DNA of 14,805 bases from Bacteroidota bacterium (GTDB taxonomy: Bacteria > Bacteroidota > Bacteroidia > Bacteroidales > Prolixibacteraceae): assembly GCA_030695265.1 (NCBI GenBank), contig JAUYTA010000071.1, forward strand, positions 1 to 14,805. The letters run 5' to 3'. A model generated the notes under the pieces. The model did not search any database. It saw only the letters and a program-made list of their open reading frames with translations, and was not told the DNA's origin. Positions within the stretch are counted from its first letter, which is position 1; the number at the start of each line of letters is the position of its first letter. A program made the translations under genes and the position numbers. This document shows, in pieces, positions 6,586 through 13,694 of the stretch.

Positions 6586-7629
6586 ATGACTCCATTCAGG
6601 TTTGGAAATAAGCCCGTTAGTTTACTGATCTTTATTCTGGCAAATGTCGGTTTGAGTTTCTTCATACTTTTTCTTTTTATGACAGGTGCGCTGAAAGATT
6701 GGCAGACTTTCCTGATCGGTTTCCTGTGGACATTCAGTATCTGCATTACGCAATGGACAGGAATTCAATGGATTCATGGTTACATCGACCGAAAAATTTC
6801 ATGGATTGATACTCCGGTAAAAAAAACATTTGTCCAGATAATTACATTTCTTGTCTATTCCACTAGTGCATTTATTCTGGTTCAGTTCTTCAATTTTTAC
6901 GTATGGCGGAGCATTTTACCTTCTGAATCGTGGGGCTGGATCATCAAGTCGGTTCCATATACCTTGCTGATTTCATTTATTATTTCGCTGATATTTACCG
7001 CAATTGGTTTCTTTCAGGCATGGAAACGATCCTTTGTTCAGGCCGAAAAATTAAAAGTAGAAATGCTGGCTTACAAATACGAATCGCTCCGGAACCAGAT
7101 TAACCCGCATTTTCTTTTTAACAGCCTGAATGTGCTGAGCGATCTGGTGTACGACGATCAGGCGATGGCCGTGAAGTTTATTCAGCAAATGAGCGATTTG
7201 TTCCGTTATGTGCTCGACAGCCGCGACAAAGAGCTGGTTCCGCTGAAAGATGAACTCGAATTTATCCGTTCGTACACTTTTATGCTGAAAACCCGTTTCG
7301 AAGAGAAACTGAAGATTGAAATTAATGTTGATCCCAACGCCGATGATTACATTGTTCCCATGAGCCTGCAATTGCTGATTGAAAACGCAGTGAAGCACAA
7401 TGAGGTTTCCGAGGCATTTCCACTGCGGATTTCAATCCGGAAAAACGGAGATTCGCTGGAGGTGGAAAACAATGTGCAACCCAAAAATGCGGGCGACGAC
7501 TCGAAAAAAACCGGTCTGAAAAACATCACCCAACAATATGCTTTTTTCTCCGGAAGACCCATCAAAATTATTACTTCGGATGAGCGGTTTTTGGTGAGAT
7601 TGCCCATTTTAAAGAGAATGGAAAAATGA
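6586..7629 (+). CDS. LytS/AlgZ-type sensor histidine kinase
   Basis: This 347-residue inner-membrane kinase has about four hydrophobic segments (roughly 11-33, 42-60, 82-104 and 119-145) and no large outer sensor domain. The His_kinase (PF06580-type) region begins with LRNQINPHFLFNSLN, with phospho-acceptor His175. A HATPase follows with the N box ENAVKHN (266-272) and the G box KKTGLKNI (308-314); the short, divergent ATPase is normal for this family. It should phosphorylate the LytTR regulator encoded 107 bases downstream. The signal is unknown. The ATG at 6586 gives the usual short cytoplasmic N-terminus; a 16-codon frame upstream at 6523 is in phase but closed by a stop. Confidence 0.93.
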   Translation: MTPFRFGNKPVSLLIFILANVGLSFFILFLFMTGALKDWQTFLIGFLWTFSICITQWTGIQWIHGYIDRKISWIDTPVKKTFVQIITFLVYSTSAFILVQFFNFYVWRSILPSESWGWIIKSVPYTLLISFIISLIFTAIGFFQAWKRSFVQAEKLKVEMLAYKYESLRNQINPHFLFNSLNVLSDLVYDDQAMAVKFIQQMSDLFRYVLDSRDKELVPLKDELEFIRSYTFMLKTRFEEKLKIEINVDPNADDYIVPMSLQLLIENAVKHNEVSEAFPLRISIRKNGDSLEVENNVQPKNAGDDSKKTGLKNITQQYAFFSGRPIKIITSDERFLVRLPILKRMEK

Positions 7630-7639
7630 TTATGAAGAA

Positions 7640-7700
7640 AACCACATAGACACATAGACCACATAGAGGAAAACAAAAAAACTATGTGTACTATGTGGTT
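7640..7700. repeat. CACATAG hairpin element, copy A
   Basis: The left arm AACCACATAGACACATAG (7640-7657) pairs with 7682-7700, leaving one bulged base at 7690. CACATAG occurs at 7643, 7651 and 7660, and CTATGTG at 7682 and 7691. A second copy lies at 12316-12380. It sits between the kinase and regulator genes, where it could act as an RNA structure modulating expression of the second gene. Confidence 0.85.
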
Positions 7701-7736
7701 AATTAGTAACTTGTAGTAGATAGATTGAAACTATAT

Positions 7737-8486
7737 ATGAAAATCATAATTTTAGAAGACGAAACCCGCGCCGCCAATCACCTTGAGCGGTTGCTCGCCA
7801 AAGTGGCTCCCAACATGACGGTGGTTGCCCGCCTCGAATCGGTGCGCGATGGCTTGAAGTATTTGCAGAATAATCCGGAGCCTGACCTGATTTTCTCCGA
7901 TATCCAATTGGCCGACGGACTGAGTTTCGAGATTTACAAACAGGTTTCCGTTAGATGCCCGATTATTTTTACAACCGCCTATGATCATTATGCCATCGAA
8001 GCTTTTCAGACCAATGGCATCGACTATTTATTGAAACCGATTGAAGAAGAACGACTGAGACAATCGATCGAAAAAGCACGTCATTTTTCGCCCGGACTGG
8101 TATTGGAAAAACTTTTGGCAATGAATAATCCCACTTCCGAAAAGGCTTACAAATCGCGGTTTATGGTGAAAGTGGGCGACAAAATAAAGAGCGTTCCGGT
8201 AGAAGAAATTCTGGTGTTTTACAGTCAGGAGAAAGCCAGTTTTATTCGCACCAGCGATGCCCGTACCTATTGCATCGACTACGCGCTCGACCAGTTGGAG
8301 CCAATGCTCGACCCTGAAAAATTCTTCCGCATTAACCGCAAATACATTGTTTCTATCGACGCCTGTACCAACATTCTGGCATGGACCAACTCCCGCCTCC
8401 GCCTGAAAATTGAAGGCATAGACGATTCCGATATTATCGTTGCCCGCGAGCGGGTGGTGGAGTTTAAGAATTGGCTGGATAGATAA
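7737..8486 (+). CDS. LytTR-family response regulator
   Basis: This 249-residue cytoplasmic protein has a CheY-like receiver (about 1-118) with acidic pocket ED (7-8), phospho-acceptor Asp55 (LIFSDIQL), Thr80 (FTTAYDHYA) and Lys100 (YLLKP). A LytTR DNA-binding domain follows (about 141-249; FMVKVGDKIKSVPVEEI, FFRINRKYIVSI). I chose the ATG at 7737, which gives the standard MKIIILEDE start; a TTG at 7725 would add four odd residues. It forms a two-component pair with the preceding kinase. LytTR domains bind pairs of imperfect direct repeats; I did not identify the target. The nearby TonB receptor/TPR genes are plausible targets by position only. Confidence 0.94.
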   Translation: MKIIILEDETRAANHLERLLAKVAPNMTVVARLESVRDGLKYLQNNPEPDLIFSDIQLADGLSFEIYKQVSVRCPIIFTTAYDHYAIEAFQTNGIDYLLKPIEEERLRQSIEKARHFSPGLVLEKLLAMNNPTSEKAYKSRFMVKVGDKIKSVPVEEILVFYSQEKASFIRTSDARTYCIDYALDQLEPMLDPEKFFRINRKYIVSIDACTNILAWTNSRLRLKIEGIDDSDIIVARERVVEFKNWLDR

Positions 8487-8493
8487 AAAAAGA

Positions 8494-8528
8494 GATTCCA
8501 TCCCTCACTCGAAGAATGGAATCCTTTT
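8494..8528. terminator. Likely bidirectional terminator between convergent genes
   Basis: GATTCCAT (8494-8501) pairs with ATGGAATC (8516-8523) around a 14-base loop. A T run follows on the plus strand (8525-8529) and an A run precedes (8485-8491), giving a T run on the minus strand. It sits between the ends of the response regulator and the minus-strand peptidase. Confidence 0.75.
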
Positions 8529-8530
8529 TA

Positions 8531-8565
8531 ATCTGTGTTAATCTTTGTCTTCTCTGTGGTTAAAT
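8531..8565. repeat. Degenerate 7-bp-periodic tract near the peptidase stop
   Basis: Thirty-five bases divide into five 7-mers beginning TCTGTGT, with TCTGTGG as the fourth unit. The sequence is a looser relative of the CACATAG/CTATGTG hairpin elements. It ends one base before the peptidase stop codon. Confidence 0.5.
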
Positions 8566-8566
8566 C

Positions 8567-9934
8567 TTATTCGATCTCAGCAAAATACTTATAAAACAAC
8601 GGGATCGTCCGTATCCCATTGAAGAACTGTTCCAATGGGAAGTTTTCATTGGGGGAGTGGATGGCATCCGATTCAAGTCCAAAGCCCATCAAAATGGTTT
8701 TGATTCCCAGTATCTGCTCGAAGGTGGAAATGATCGGGATACTTCCGCCACTGCGAACCGGAACAGGTCGTTTGCCATACACATCCATGTATGCTTTTTC
8801 TGCAGCCTGATAGGCCGGAACGTCGATGGAGCATCCGTAACCGTATCCGCCGTGCAGGTAAGTCACATCAACTTTAACTGTTTTTGGGGCAATGCTTTCG
8901 AAATGCTCTTTAAACAGAACCTCAATTTTTTTGTGATCCTGATTGGGAACCAAACGACACGAAATCTTCGCAAATGCTTTTGAAGGCAGAACTGTTTTTG
9001 CGCCTTCGCCCATGTAGCCGCCCCAGATTCCGCAAACATCAAAAGTTGGACGAATGCCGGTGCGTTCGTTGGTGGAATAACCAACTTCGCCTGAAACTGC
9101 TTCGACTCCAATTGATTCCTTGTATTTTTTAAGATCGAACGGAGCCTGAGCCAACAATGCACGTTCTTCGTCCGAAACCTCTACGACATCGTCGTAAAAT
9201 CCGGGAATGGTAATGCGTCCATTTTCATCGGTCATTTGGGCAATCATTTTGGCCAAAACGTTGATCGGGTTGGCCACTGCACCCCCAAACAATCCGGAGT
9301 GTAAATCTTTATCCGGACCGGTAACTTCCACCTGCCAGTATGAAAGTCCGCGCAACCCGGTGGTGATTGACGGCATATCCGGAGCAATCATCGAAGTATC
9401 CGAAACCAGGATAATGTCGGCCTTTAGCATTTCTTTATTTTCTTCGCACCACTTGCCAAGATTGGGCGATCCGATTTCTTCTTCGCCTTCAATCATGAAT
9501 TTCACGTTGCAGGGCAGTGTATTTGTTTTAACCATCAGCTCAAAAGCTTTGGCGTGCATAAAACTCTGGCCTTTGTCGTCGTTGGCGCCACGGGCCCAGA
9601 TTTTTCCATCGCGGATTTCAGGCTCAAATGGAGGGGTAGTCCACAAGTTGAGCGGATCAACCGGCATCACGTCCATGTGGGCATAAATTAGCACGGTTGG
9701 TTTGGCCGGATCAATGATCTTCTCGCCGTAAGTTACCGGATTTCCGTCTGATTCAAATACTTCGGCGCGGTCGGCACCGGCATCCATCAGTAGTTGTTTC
9801 CAGTAAACAGCCGCCTGGTACATTTCAGGCTTGTTGGCTGCAATCGAACTGATTGACGGGATCCGGATCAGTCCAAACAATTCGTCCAGAAATCGGTCTT
9901 TGTTTTCTTCAATGTATTTTTCGATGTGTTCCAT
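8567..9934 (-). CDS. M20-family dipeptidase/metallopeptidase
   Basis: This 455-residue protein has no signal peptide, so it is cytoplasmic. It matches the M20 carnosinase-like dipeptidases, which cleave dipeptides or similar amides with two Zn or Mn ions. Visible metal and catalytic residues are His86 and Asp88 (YAHMDVMPVD), bridging Asp119 (ARGANDDKG), Glu152 and Glu153 (EGEEEIGS), Asp179 (LVSDTSM) and His426 (SDAIHSPNE). His212 (DLHSG) lies at the start of the lid/dimerisation domain and would reach the partner's active site. Length and motif order are normal, and nothing looks damaged. It converges with the response regulator and has its own spacer from the AraC gene, so it is probably monocistronic. 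The exact peptide substrate cannot be read from the sequence. Confidence 0.93.
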   Translation of the reverse strand: MEHIEKYIEENKDRFLDELFGLIRIPSISSIAANKPEMYQAAVYWKQLLMDAGADRAEVFESDGNPVTYGEKIIDPAKPTVLIYAHMDVMPVDPLNLWTTPPFEPEIRDGKIWARGANDDKGQSFMHAKAFELMVKTNTLPCNVKFMIEGEEEIGSPNLGKWCEENKEMLKADIILVSDTSMIAPDMPSITTGLRGLSYWQVEVTGPDKDLHSGLFGGAVANPINVLAKMIAQMTDENGRITIPGFYDDVVEVSDEERALLAQAPFDLKKYKESIGVEAVSGEVGYSTNERTGIRPTFDVCGIWGGYMGEGAKTVLPSKAFAKISCRLVPNQDHKKIEVLFKEHFESIAPKTVKVDVTYLHGGYGYGCSIDVPAYQAAEKAYMDVYGKRPVPVRSGGSIPIISTFEQILGIKTILMGFGLESDAIHSPNENFPLEQFFNGIRTIPLFYKYFAEIE

Positions 9935-10058
9935 GGGAATAAAAAATTAGTTGTCGTTGTTGTATTTGTTATCAATGTTGGTAAAAATAGAGATTCAGAT
10001 TTGCCTGATACATGAATTTTTTCAGACTTACGGATTTCTGCACTGAATTACTGAGATT

Positions 10059-10087
10059 GTAAATAGCAAATCGTCCAATCGTAAATG
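10059..10087 (-). repeat. GTAAATC-type heptad tract at the AraC 3' end
   Basis: Plus-strand units GTAAATA (10059), GCAAATC (10066), an 8-base GTCCAATC (10073) and GTAAATG (10081) form a heptad run with one extra base. The minus strand contains ATTGGACGATT (10079-10069), which recurs exactly at 12220-12230. Confidence 0.55.
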
Positions 10088-10089
10088 AA

Positions 10090-10962
10090 TTAAACAGTCG
10101 CCCTCACAAATTGTTGCTGGTATTCGCCTGGAGTGTAGCCGGTTTGTCGTTTAAACATCCGGTTGAAATTGGAAAGATTGTTGAACCCGCATTCGAAACA
10201 TATCTGCGAAATAGACAAATGATGTTCAATCAGCAGTTTACATGCATAACCAATGCGCATTTCATTCACAAAAAAGATAAACCCTTTCCCTGTTTTTTCC
10301 TTGAAATAGCGACAAAAAGCCACGGTTGACATGCCAATCCTTGCTGCAATTTCATCCTGTGTAATTTTTCTCTGATAGTTGGTGTTTATAAAATGCATGA
10401 TTTTGTCGAGGCGGCTGTTCAGTTCCGTATGATCTTCAAGCTGATAGGCACTGCTGGCAAGGATCCTGAAATTCGCGGTTCGGGCCATGGTGTCCATCAG
10501 TTGGATAAAATACAACATCCGTTCAAGTCCTTTCATTTTTAACATCCGTTTAAGCATTTTCCCGATCTTCTCATTGCCTTGCTGCGGAAAATGAATTCCT
10601 CTCGCTGCCATTTTTAACAGCTCATTGATTCTGTGAAATTCGGGGTAAGTATTTATTTCGTCCCTGAAAAAATCCTTGTGAAACTGAACCACAATGGCAT
10701 TCACATGCATATTTTCTGTTCCTGAAGGATTTTCTTCACTTTTCCAGAAGTGCGGAAGATTGCTGCCCATCAATGTCAGGTCGCCCTCACCAAAAGGTTC
10801 AACACTGTCGGCAACAAAGCGTTTTCCTGAACTTTTCAGGATATACACAATCTCGAATTCGCTGTGAAAATGCCACGGATAGGTAAAATGAGGAAAGTCG
10901 TCCCATTTAACTTTCAGCATCGTTCGCGGCGGAAAGCTGACTTGCTCGTGCATTATCTTCAT
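10090..10962 (-). CDS. AraC-family transcriptional regulator, cupin sensor domain
   Basis: This 290-residue protein has an N-terminal cupin-like ligand domain (about 1-120; FTYPWHFHSEFEIVYILKSSG, then EGDLTLMGSNLPHFW) and a C-terminal AraC double helix-turn-helix. The first HTH is at about 200-222 (ITQDEIAARIGMSTVAFCRYF) and the second at 250-271 (SISQICFECGFNNLSNFNRMF), followed by the family signature TGYTPGEYQQ. The type typically senses sugars or other small molecules. It is divergent from the URO-D/DUF6807 cluster across a 174-bp spacer that holds repeated putative operator sites, so it most likely controls that cluster and perhaps itself. An in-frame Met at residue 4 is an alternative start. 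Confidence 0.92.
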   Translation of the reverse strand: MKIMHEQVSFPPRTMLKVKWDDFPHFTYPWHFHSEFEIVYILKSSGKRFVADSVEPFGEGDLTLMGSNLPHFWKSEENPSGTENMHVNAIVVQFHKDFFRDEINTYPEFHRINELLKMAARGIHFPQQGNEKIGKMLKRMLKMKGLERMLYFIQLMDTMARTANFRILASSAYQLEDHTELNSRLDKIMHFINTNYQRKITQDEIAARIGMSTVAFCRYFKEKTGKGFIFFVNEMRIGYACKLLIEHHLSISQICFECGFNNLSNFNRMFKRQTGYTPGEYQQQFVRATV

Positions 10963-10964
10963 TG

Positions 10965-11017
10965 AAGTACTTTTTAAGTCGTGCTAAAATAGTACTAATT
11001 GTGATTAAAATAGTACT
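10965..11017. promoter_or_regulatory. Putative AraC operator: two direct repeats plus one inverted site
   Basis: TAAAATAGTACT occurs at 10985-10996 and again at 11006-11017, 21 bases apart start to start, or two helical turns. AAGTACTTTTTAA (10965-10977) is an inverted third version (TTAAAAAGTACTT), lacking one base of the repeat and only three bases upstream of the AraC start codon. AraC proteins commonly bind two direct repeats spaced by about two turns, so this fits a site for the adjacent regulator. Confidence 0.65.
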
Positions 11018-11039
11018 GGTATTTGTGTCGTGAAACAGC

Positions 11040-11047
11040 TATTTTTG
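11040..11047 (+). promoter_or_regulatory. Candidate Bacteroidetes -7 element
   Basis: TATTTTTG matches the TAnnTTTG -7 consensus of Bacteroidetes primary promoters. It lies 23 bases after the second operator repeat and 90 bases before the URO-D start. The nearest upstream TTTG (11022-11025) leaves only a 14-base spacer, shorter than the usual 19 or so, so the call is weak. Confidence 0.3.
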
Positions 11048-11048
11048 A

Positions 11049-11092
11049 TTTTGCCAGTCGCTAGCAACCAGCTGCCAGCAACTGGCAAAAAG
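11049..11092. repeat. CCAG heptad hairpin element
   Basis: TTTTGCCAGT (11049-11058) pairs perfectly with ACTGGCAAAA (11081-11090). Between and including them, 11051-11092 divides into six 7-mers such as TTGCCAG, TCGCTAG and CTGCCAG, most ending in CYAG or CTGG. It shares units with the elements at 5147-5223 and 13648-13682 and lies in the 5' leader region of the URO-D gene. Confidence 0.8.
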
Positions 11093-11136
11093 AGCAACTC
11101 TTTAAATGTATAGAATCCTAACAATACTAAATCAAC

Positions 11137-12177
11137 ATGACAAACGAACAATGGAACTTGCTGGTTGATGTTGTCAACCGAAAACACATTGGGTCTGCGC
11201 CTGTTGGCTTCATTATCGACTCCCCCTGGCTGCCGGGTTGGGCGGGCATTTCAACACTCGATTATTACGCCAGCGGCAAGCAGTGGTTCGAAACCAACAA
11301 AAAAGTTATCGAAACTTTTCCTGAAACCATTTTTCTTCCCGGTTTCTGGTCGGAATATGGCATGTGTAGCGAGCCTTCCGCTTTTGGAGCCAAACAGGTT
11401 TGGTACGAAAGCAGCCTGCCCCACGCCGATAAAACCATTCATTCGATAGAAGACATTGCCGCGATTAAAAAACCCAACCCGAAACTGGATGGTTTGTTGC
11501 CGTTTATCATTCAACGCCTGAAGGAATTTGAACCGTCTATTAATGAAATGGGGCATGAAATTAAATTTGCCATTGCCCGCGGACCGCTGAATATCGCCAC
11601 TTTCCTGATGGGAACCACCGAATTTATGATGGCGCTGATGATGAATCCTGAAGAAGCTCATCAATTGTTGAAAGTTATTTCAGAATTTACGATCGATTGG
11701 CTGCGGCACCAGAAAGAACAGTTTCCATCGATTGAAGGAATTTTGGTTTTGGACGACATCGTTGGTTTTGTTGGCGAAGACGAATGCCGCGAATTTGTGG
11801 TTCCTTACCTGACTCCGATTTTTGCAGCCTTCGAAACCAAAATCCGCTTTTTTCACAACGATGCCCAGGGATTAATCAGCACGCCATTTCTGAAAGAAAT
11901 CGGCGTTAATTTGTTTAATTTTAGCTTCGAACATTCGATCAACGAAATTCGCGAATTGGCAGGACCGAAAGTTGCACTTTTGGGAAACCTTCCTCCGCGT
12001 GATGTGCTGGCAGCCGCTACTCCTGAAGAAGTAAAGGCTCAAACCGAACAAATGTGGACTGAAGTTCAGGATAAAAAAGGCATCATCTGGTCGTGTGGTG
12101 GCGGAGTTCCGCAAAATGTTCCGACCGAAAATATGCTGGCTTTTATTGAAACCATAAAGAAACTGGAAGAAGCATAG
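11137..12177 (+). CDS. Uroporphyrinogen decarboxylase (URO-D)-superfamily protein, probable methyltransferase-like or catabolic member
   Basis: This 346-residue cytoplasmic protein has the URO-D TIM-barrel pattern: FAIARGPLNIATFLMGTTEFM (144-164), ILVLDDIVGF (202-211), IRFFHNDAQG (236-245), ALLGNLPPRDVL (280-291) and IIWSCGGGVPQNVPTENML (316-334). It is not HemE-like in context, since no haem genes are near. In cobamide-dependent methyltransferases of this superfamily (MtaA/MtbA), zinc is bound by His-x-Cys...Cys; here the matching positions look like His240, Asp242 and Cys320, so the ligand set differs. As first gene of the AraC-controlled run with two DUF6807 proteins and a Gfo/Idh/MocA-like protein, it probably acts on a small-molecule catabolite. 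The substrate is unknown. Confidence 0.85.
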   Translation: MTNEQWNLLVDVVNRKHIGSAPVGFIIDSPWLPGWAGISTLDYYASGKQWFETNKKVIETFPETIFLPGFWSEYGMCSEPSAFGAKQVWYESSLPHADKTIHSIEDIAAIKKPNPKLDGLLPFIIQRLKEFEPSINEMGHEIKFAIARGPLNIATFLMGTTEFMMALMMNPEEAHQLLKVISEFTIDWLRHQKEQFPSIEGILVLDDIVGFVGEDECREFVVPYLTPIFAAFETKIRFFHNDAQGLISTPFLKEIGVNLFNFSFEHSINEIRELAGPKVALLGNLPPRDVLAAATPEEVKAQTEQMWTEVQDKKGIIWSCGGGVPQNVPTENMLAFIETIKKLEEA

Positions 12178-12212
12178 AGCATGGGGCGAAGGGCATGGAG
12201 CAAGGGGCAGAA
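12171..12212. repeat. RGCATGG heptad tract overlapping the URO-D stop
   Basis: Six consecutive 7-mers run from AGCATAG (12171-12177, the last codon and stop of the URO-D gene plus its neighbour base) through AGCATGG (12178) and GGCATGG (12192) to GGCAGAA (12206). The phase is unbroken, so the repeat reaches into the coding end. Confidence 0.7.
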
Positions 12213-12219
12213 ATTTACT

Positions 12220-12247
12220 ATTGGACGATTGACAATTGACCATTTGA
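12220..12247. repeat. NATTGAC heptad tract
   Basis: Four 7-mers: ATTGGAC (12220), GATTGAC (12227), AATTGAC (12234) and CATTTGA (12241). Its first 11 bases match the minus strand of the tract at 10059-10087. Confidence 0.7.
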
Positions 12248-12315
12248 AATCCCAAAAACCGGACTTATGAAGCTCGTAGCATTACATTTAAATAGTAAAA
12301 AAGTCGATGAAAAAT

Positions 12316-12380
12316 AACCACATAGACACATAGTTCACATAGAAAAATAGCAACTATGTTTTCTATGTGCCTATGTGGTT
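12316..12380. repeat. CACATAG hairpin element, copy B
   Basis: The arm AACCACATAGACACATAG (12316-12333) is identical to copy A. AACCACATAG pairs with CTATGTGGTT (12371-12380), then CACATAG (12327) with CTATGTG (12363), and ACATAG (12337) with CTATGT (12354). Left units are 8 then 9 bases apart; right units mirror this with 9 then 8. It ends 13 bases before the next start codon. Confidence 0.88.
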
Positions 12381-12393
12381 TAAAAATAATATC

Positions 12394-13641
12394 ATGAAAA
12401 TCATATCCATATTTATTGCCGTTTTACTGGCCGTTGGGGTTTCGGCTCAGGATCTTCTAAAATTTGAGGTTTCCGCCGGAAACACTGACCGAATTGATTG
12501 CCCTGTAAGTTTATCCATCGATCAGTTGAATTACAACACCGATTCTCTGAAACTTGCGCTTTTTGAAGTGAAAGGGAAAACGGAAACTGCTGTCCCATTT
12601 CAGTTGGAAACCGCTTCAGGAGCCAAACTCTGGTTTATTTTAAACGGACAAACGCTCAAAAATAACAAACGCACGTTTATACTTCGGAAAATGTTGTCGC
12701 CCCAAATGTTTAAATCAGGAATAAGTGCAGTGCAAAATAACGGCGCCCTGAATTTGTTTTCCGGAGAAAAACCAATCCTGAGTTACCAGATCGAAACGGT
12801 GAACCCGCCAAAAGGAGTTAGTCCGCTTTTCAAAAGGTCGGCTTTCCTTCATCCTGTATATTCTCCCGGAGGCGAAATGCTGACCCGCATTCAGGCGCCC
12901 GACCATTATCATCACTACGGAATCTGGAACCCATGGACTTTGACTTTCATCGGCAAGCGCGAGGTCGATTTCTGGAATTTATACAAAGGACAGGGAACGG
13001 TTCGCTTTGCCGGACTCATTTCTCAGGTGGAAGGCCCCGTTTACACCGGATTTAAATCACTTCAGGAACACGTTGATTTTGGAGCCGTTGGAGCAGATGC
13101 TGTTGCGATGAACGAGCTTTTTGATGTGCGTGTCTGGAACATCAATAATCAGCGGTATATGTTCGATTATGTCAGTACGCTCAATACACCGCTCGATTCG
13201 GGAATTTTGCTGGCAGCCTATCGTTACGGAGGTGGAATTGGCTGGCGGGCTACCGAAAAATGGACCAAAGACAACAGCGCCGTATTAACTTCGGAAGGAA
13301 AAACCCGCAAGGATGCCGATGGCAGCAATGCCCGCTGGTGTATTGTGGACGGAGAATCAGGCACTAAGGAAGGCAGCTCTGGAATATTGTTTCTGAGTTT
13401 TCCTGCCAATCGTATGCACCCCGAACCAATGCGTGTTTGGCCAATGGATGCCAACGGTGGTCGCGGCGACATGTTTTTTGAGTTCTGTCCGATTCGTCAC
13501 AAAGACTGGATGATCGAAAAGGGCAACGACTATACTTTAAAATACAGATTGATTATTTTCGACGGAAAAATGACTGCAGAAGAAGCAGAAAATTACTGGC
13601 AGGCATTCGCAAATCCGCCAGCGATAACGATTTTAAAATAA
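12394..13641 (+). CDS. Secreted DUF6807 (former 'PmoA') family protein 1
   Basis: This 415-residue protein has a signal peptide (residues 1-18, mature Gln19). I chose the ATG at 12394 because it begins MKIISIFIAVLLAVG; the frame upstream runs into a repeat. An extra N-terminal beta-rich region (about 20-130) precedes the DUF6807 core, which has FLHPVYSPGGEMLTRIQAPDHYHHYGIWNPW (written in parts: LHPVYSPGGEML, then DHYHHYGIW with His171, His173 and His174), later REVDFW, and a C-terminal CPIRHKDWMIEKGNDYTLKYRLIIFDG. The clustered histidines suggest a metal or catalytic site. The old family name 'methane oxygenase PmoA' is misleading: this is a soluble exported protein with no membrane helices. 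It is probably part of a sugar or polyol catabolic cluster with its neighbours; its activity is unknown. Confidence 0.85.
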   Translation: MKIISIFIAVLLAVGVSAQDLLKFEVSAGNTDRIDCPVSLSIDQLNYNTDSLKLALFEVKGKTETAVPFQLETASGAKLWFILNGQTLKNNKRTFILRKMLSPQMFKSGISAVQNNGALNLFSGEKPILSYQIETVNPPKGVSPLFKRSAFLHPVYSPGGEMLTRIQAPDHYHHYGIWNPWTLTFIGKREVDFWNLYKGQGTVRFAGLISQVEGPVYTGFKSLQEHVDFGAVGADAVAMNELFDVRVWNINNQRYMFDYVSTLNTPLDSGILLAAYRYGGGIGWRATEKWTKDNSAVLTSEGKTRKDADGSNARWCIVDGESGTKEGSSGILFLSFPANRMHPEPMRVWPMDANGGRGDMFFEFCPIRHKDWMIEKGNDYTLKYRLIIFDGKMTAEEAENYWQAFANPPAITILK

Positions 13642-13647
13642 TAACCC

Positions 13648-13682
13648 TTGCCAGTAACTAGTTGCTAGCCGCTGGCGAAAAA
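13648..13682. repeat. CCAG heptad element, short copy
   Basis: Five 7-mers in phase: TTGCCAG (13648), TAACTAG, TTGCTAG, CCGCTGG (13669) and an A-rich end. The first unit and the CTAG/CTGG endings match the element at 11049-11092. It lies in the 53-bp gap between the two DUF6807 genes. Confidence 0.75.
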
Positions 13683-13694
13683 TATCTAAACGCA

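Noticed and set aside
12367..12393. GTG start giving nine extra residues to DUF6807 protein 1
   Set aside because: It lies in the right arm of the CACATAG hairpin, and the added residues would precede and spoil a clean signal peptide that begins at 12394.
13662..13694. TTG start giving eleven extra residues to DUF6807 protein 2
   Set aside because: It falls inside the heptad element, and the ATG at 13695 starts a clear signal peptide.
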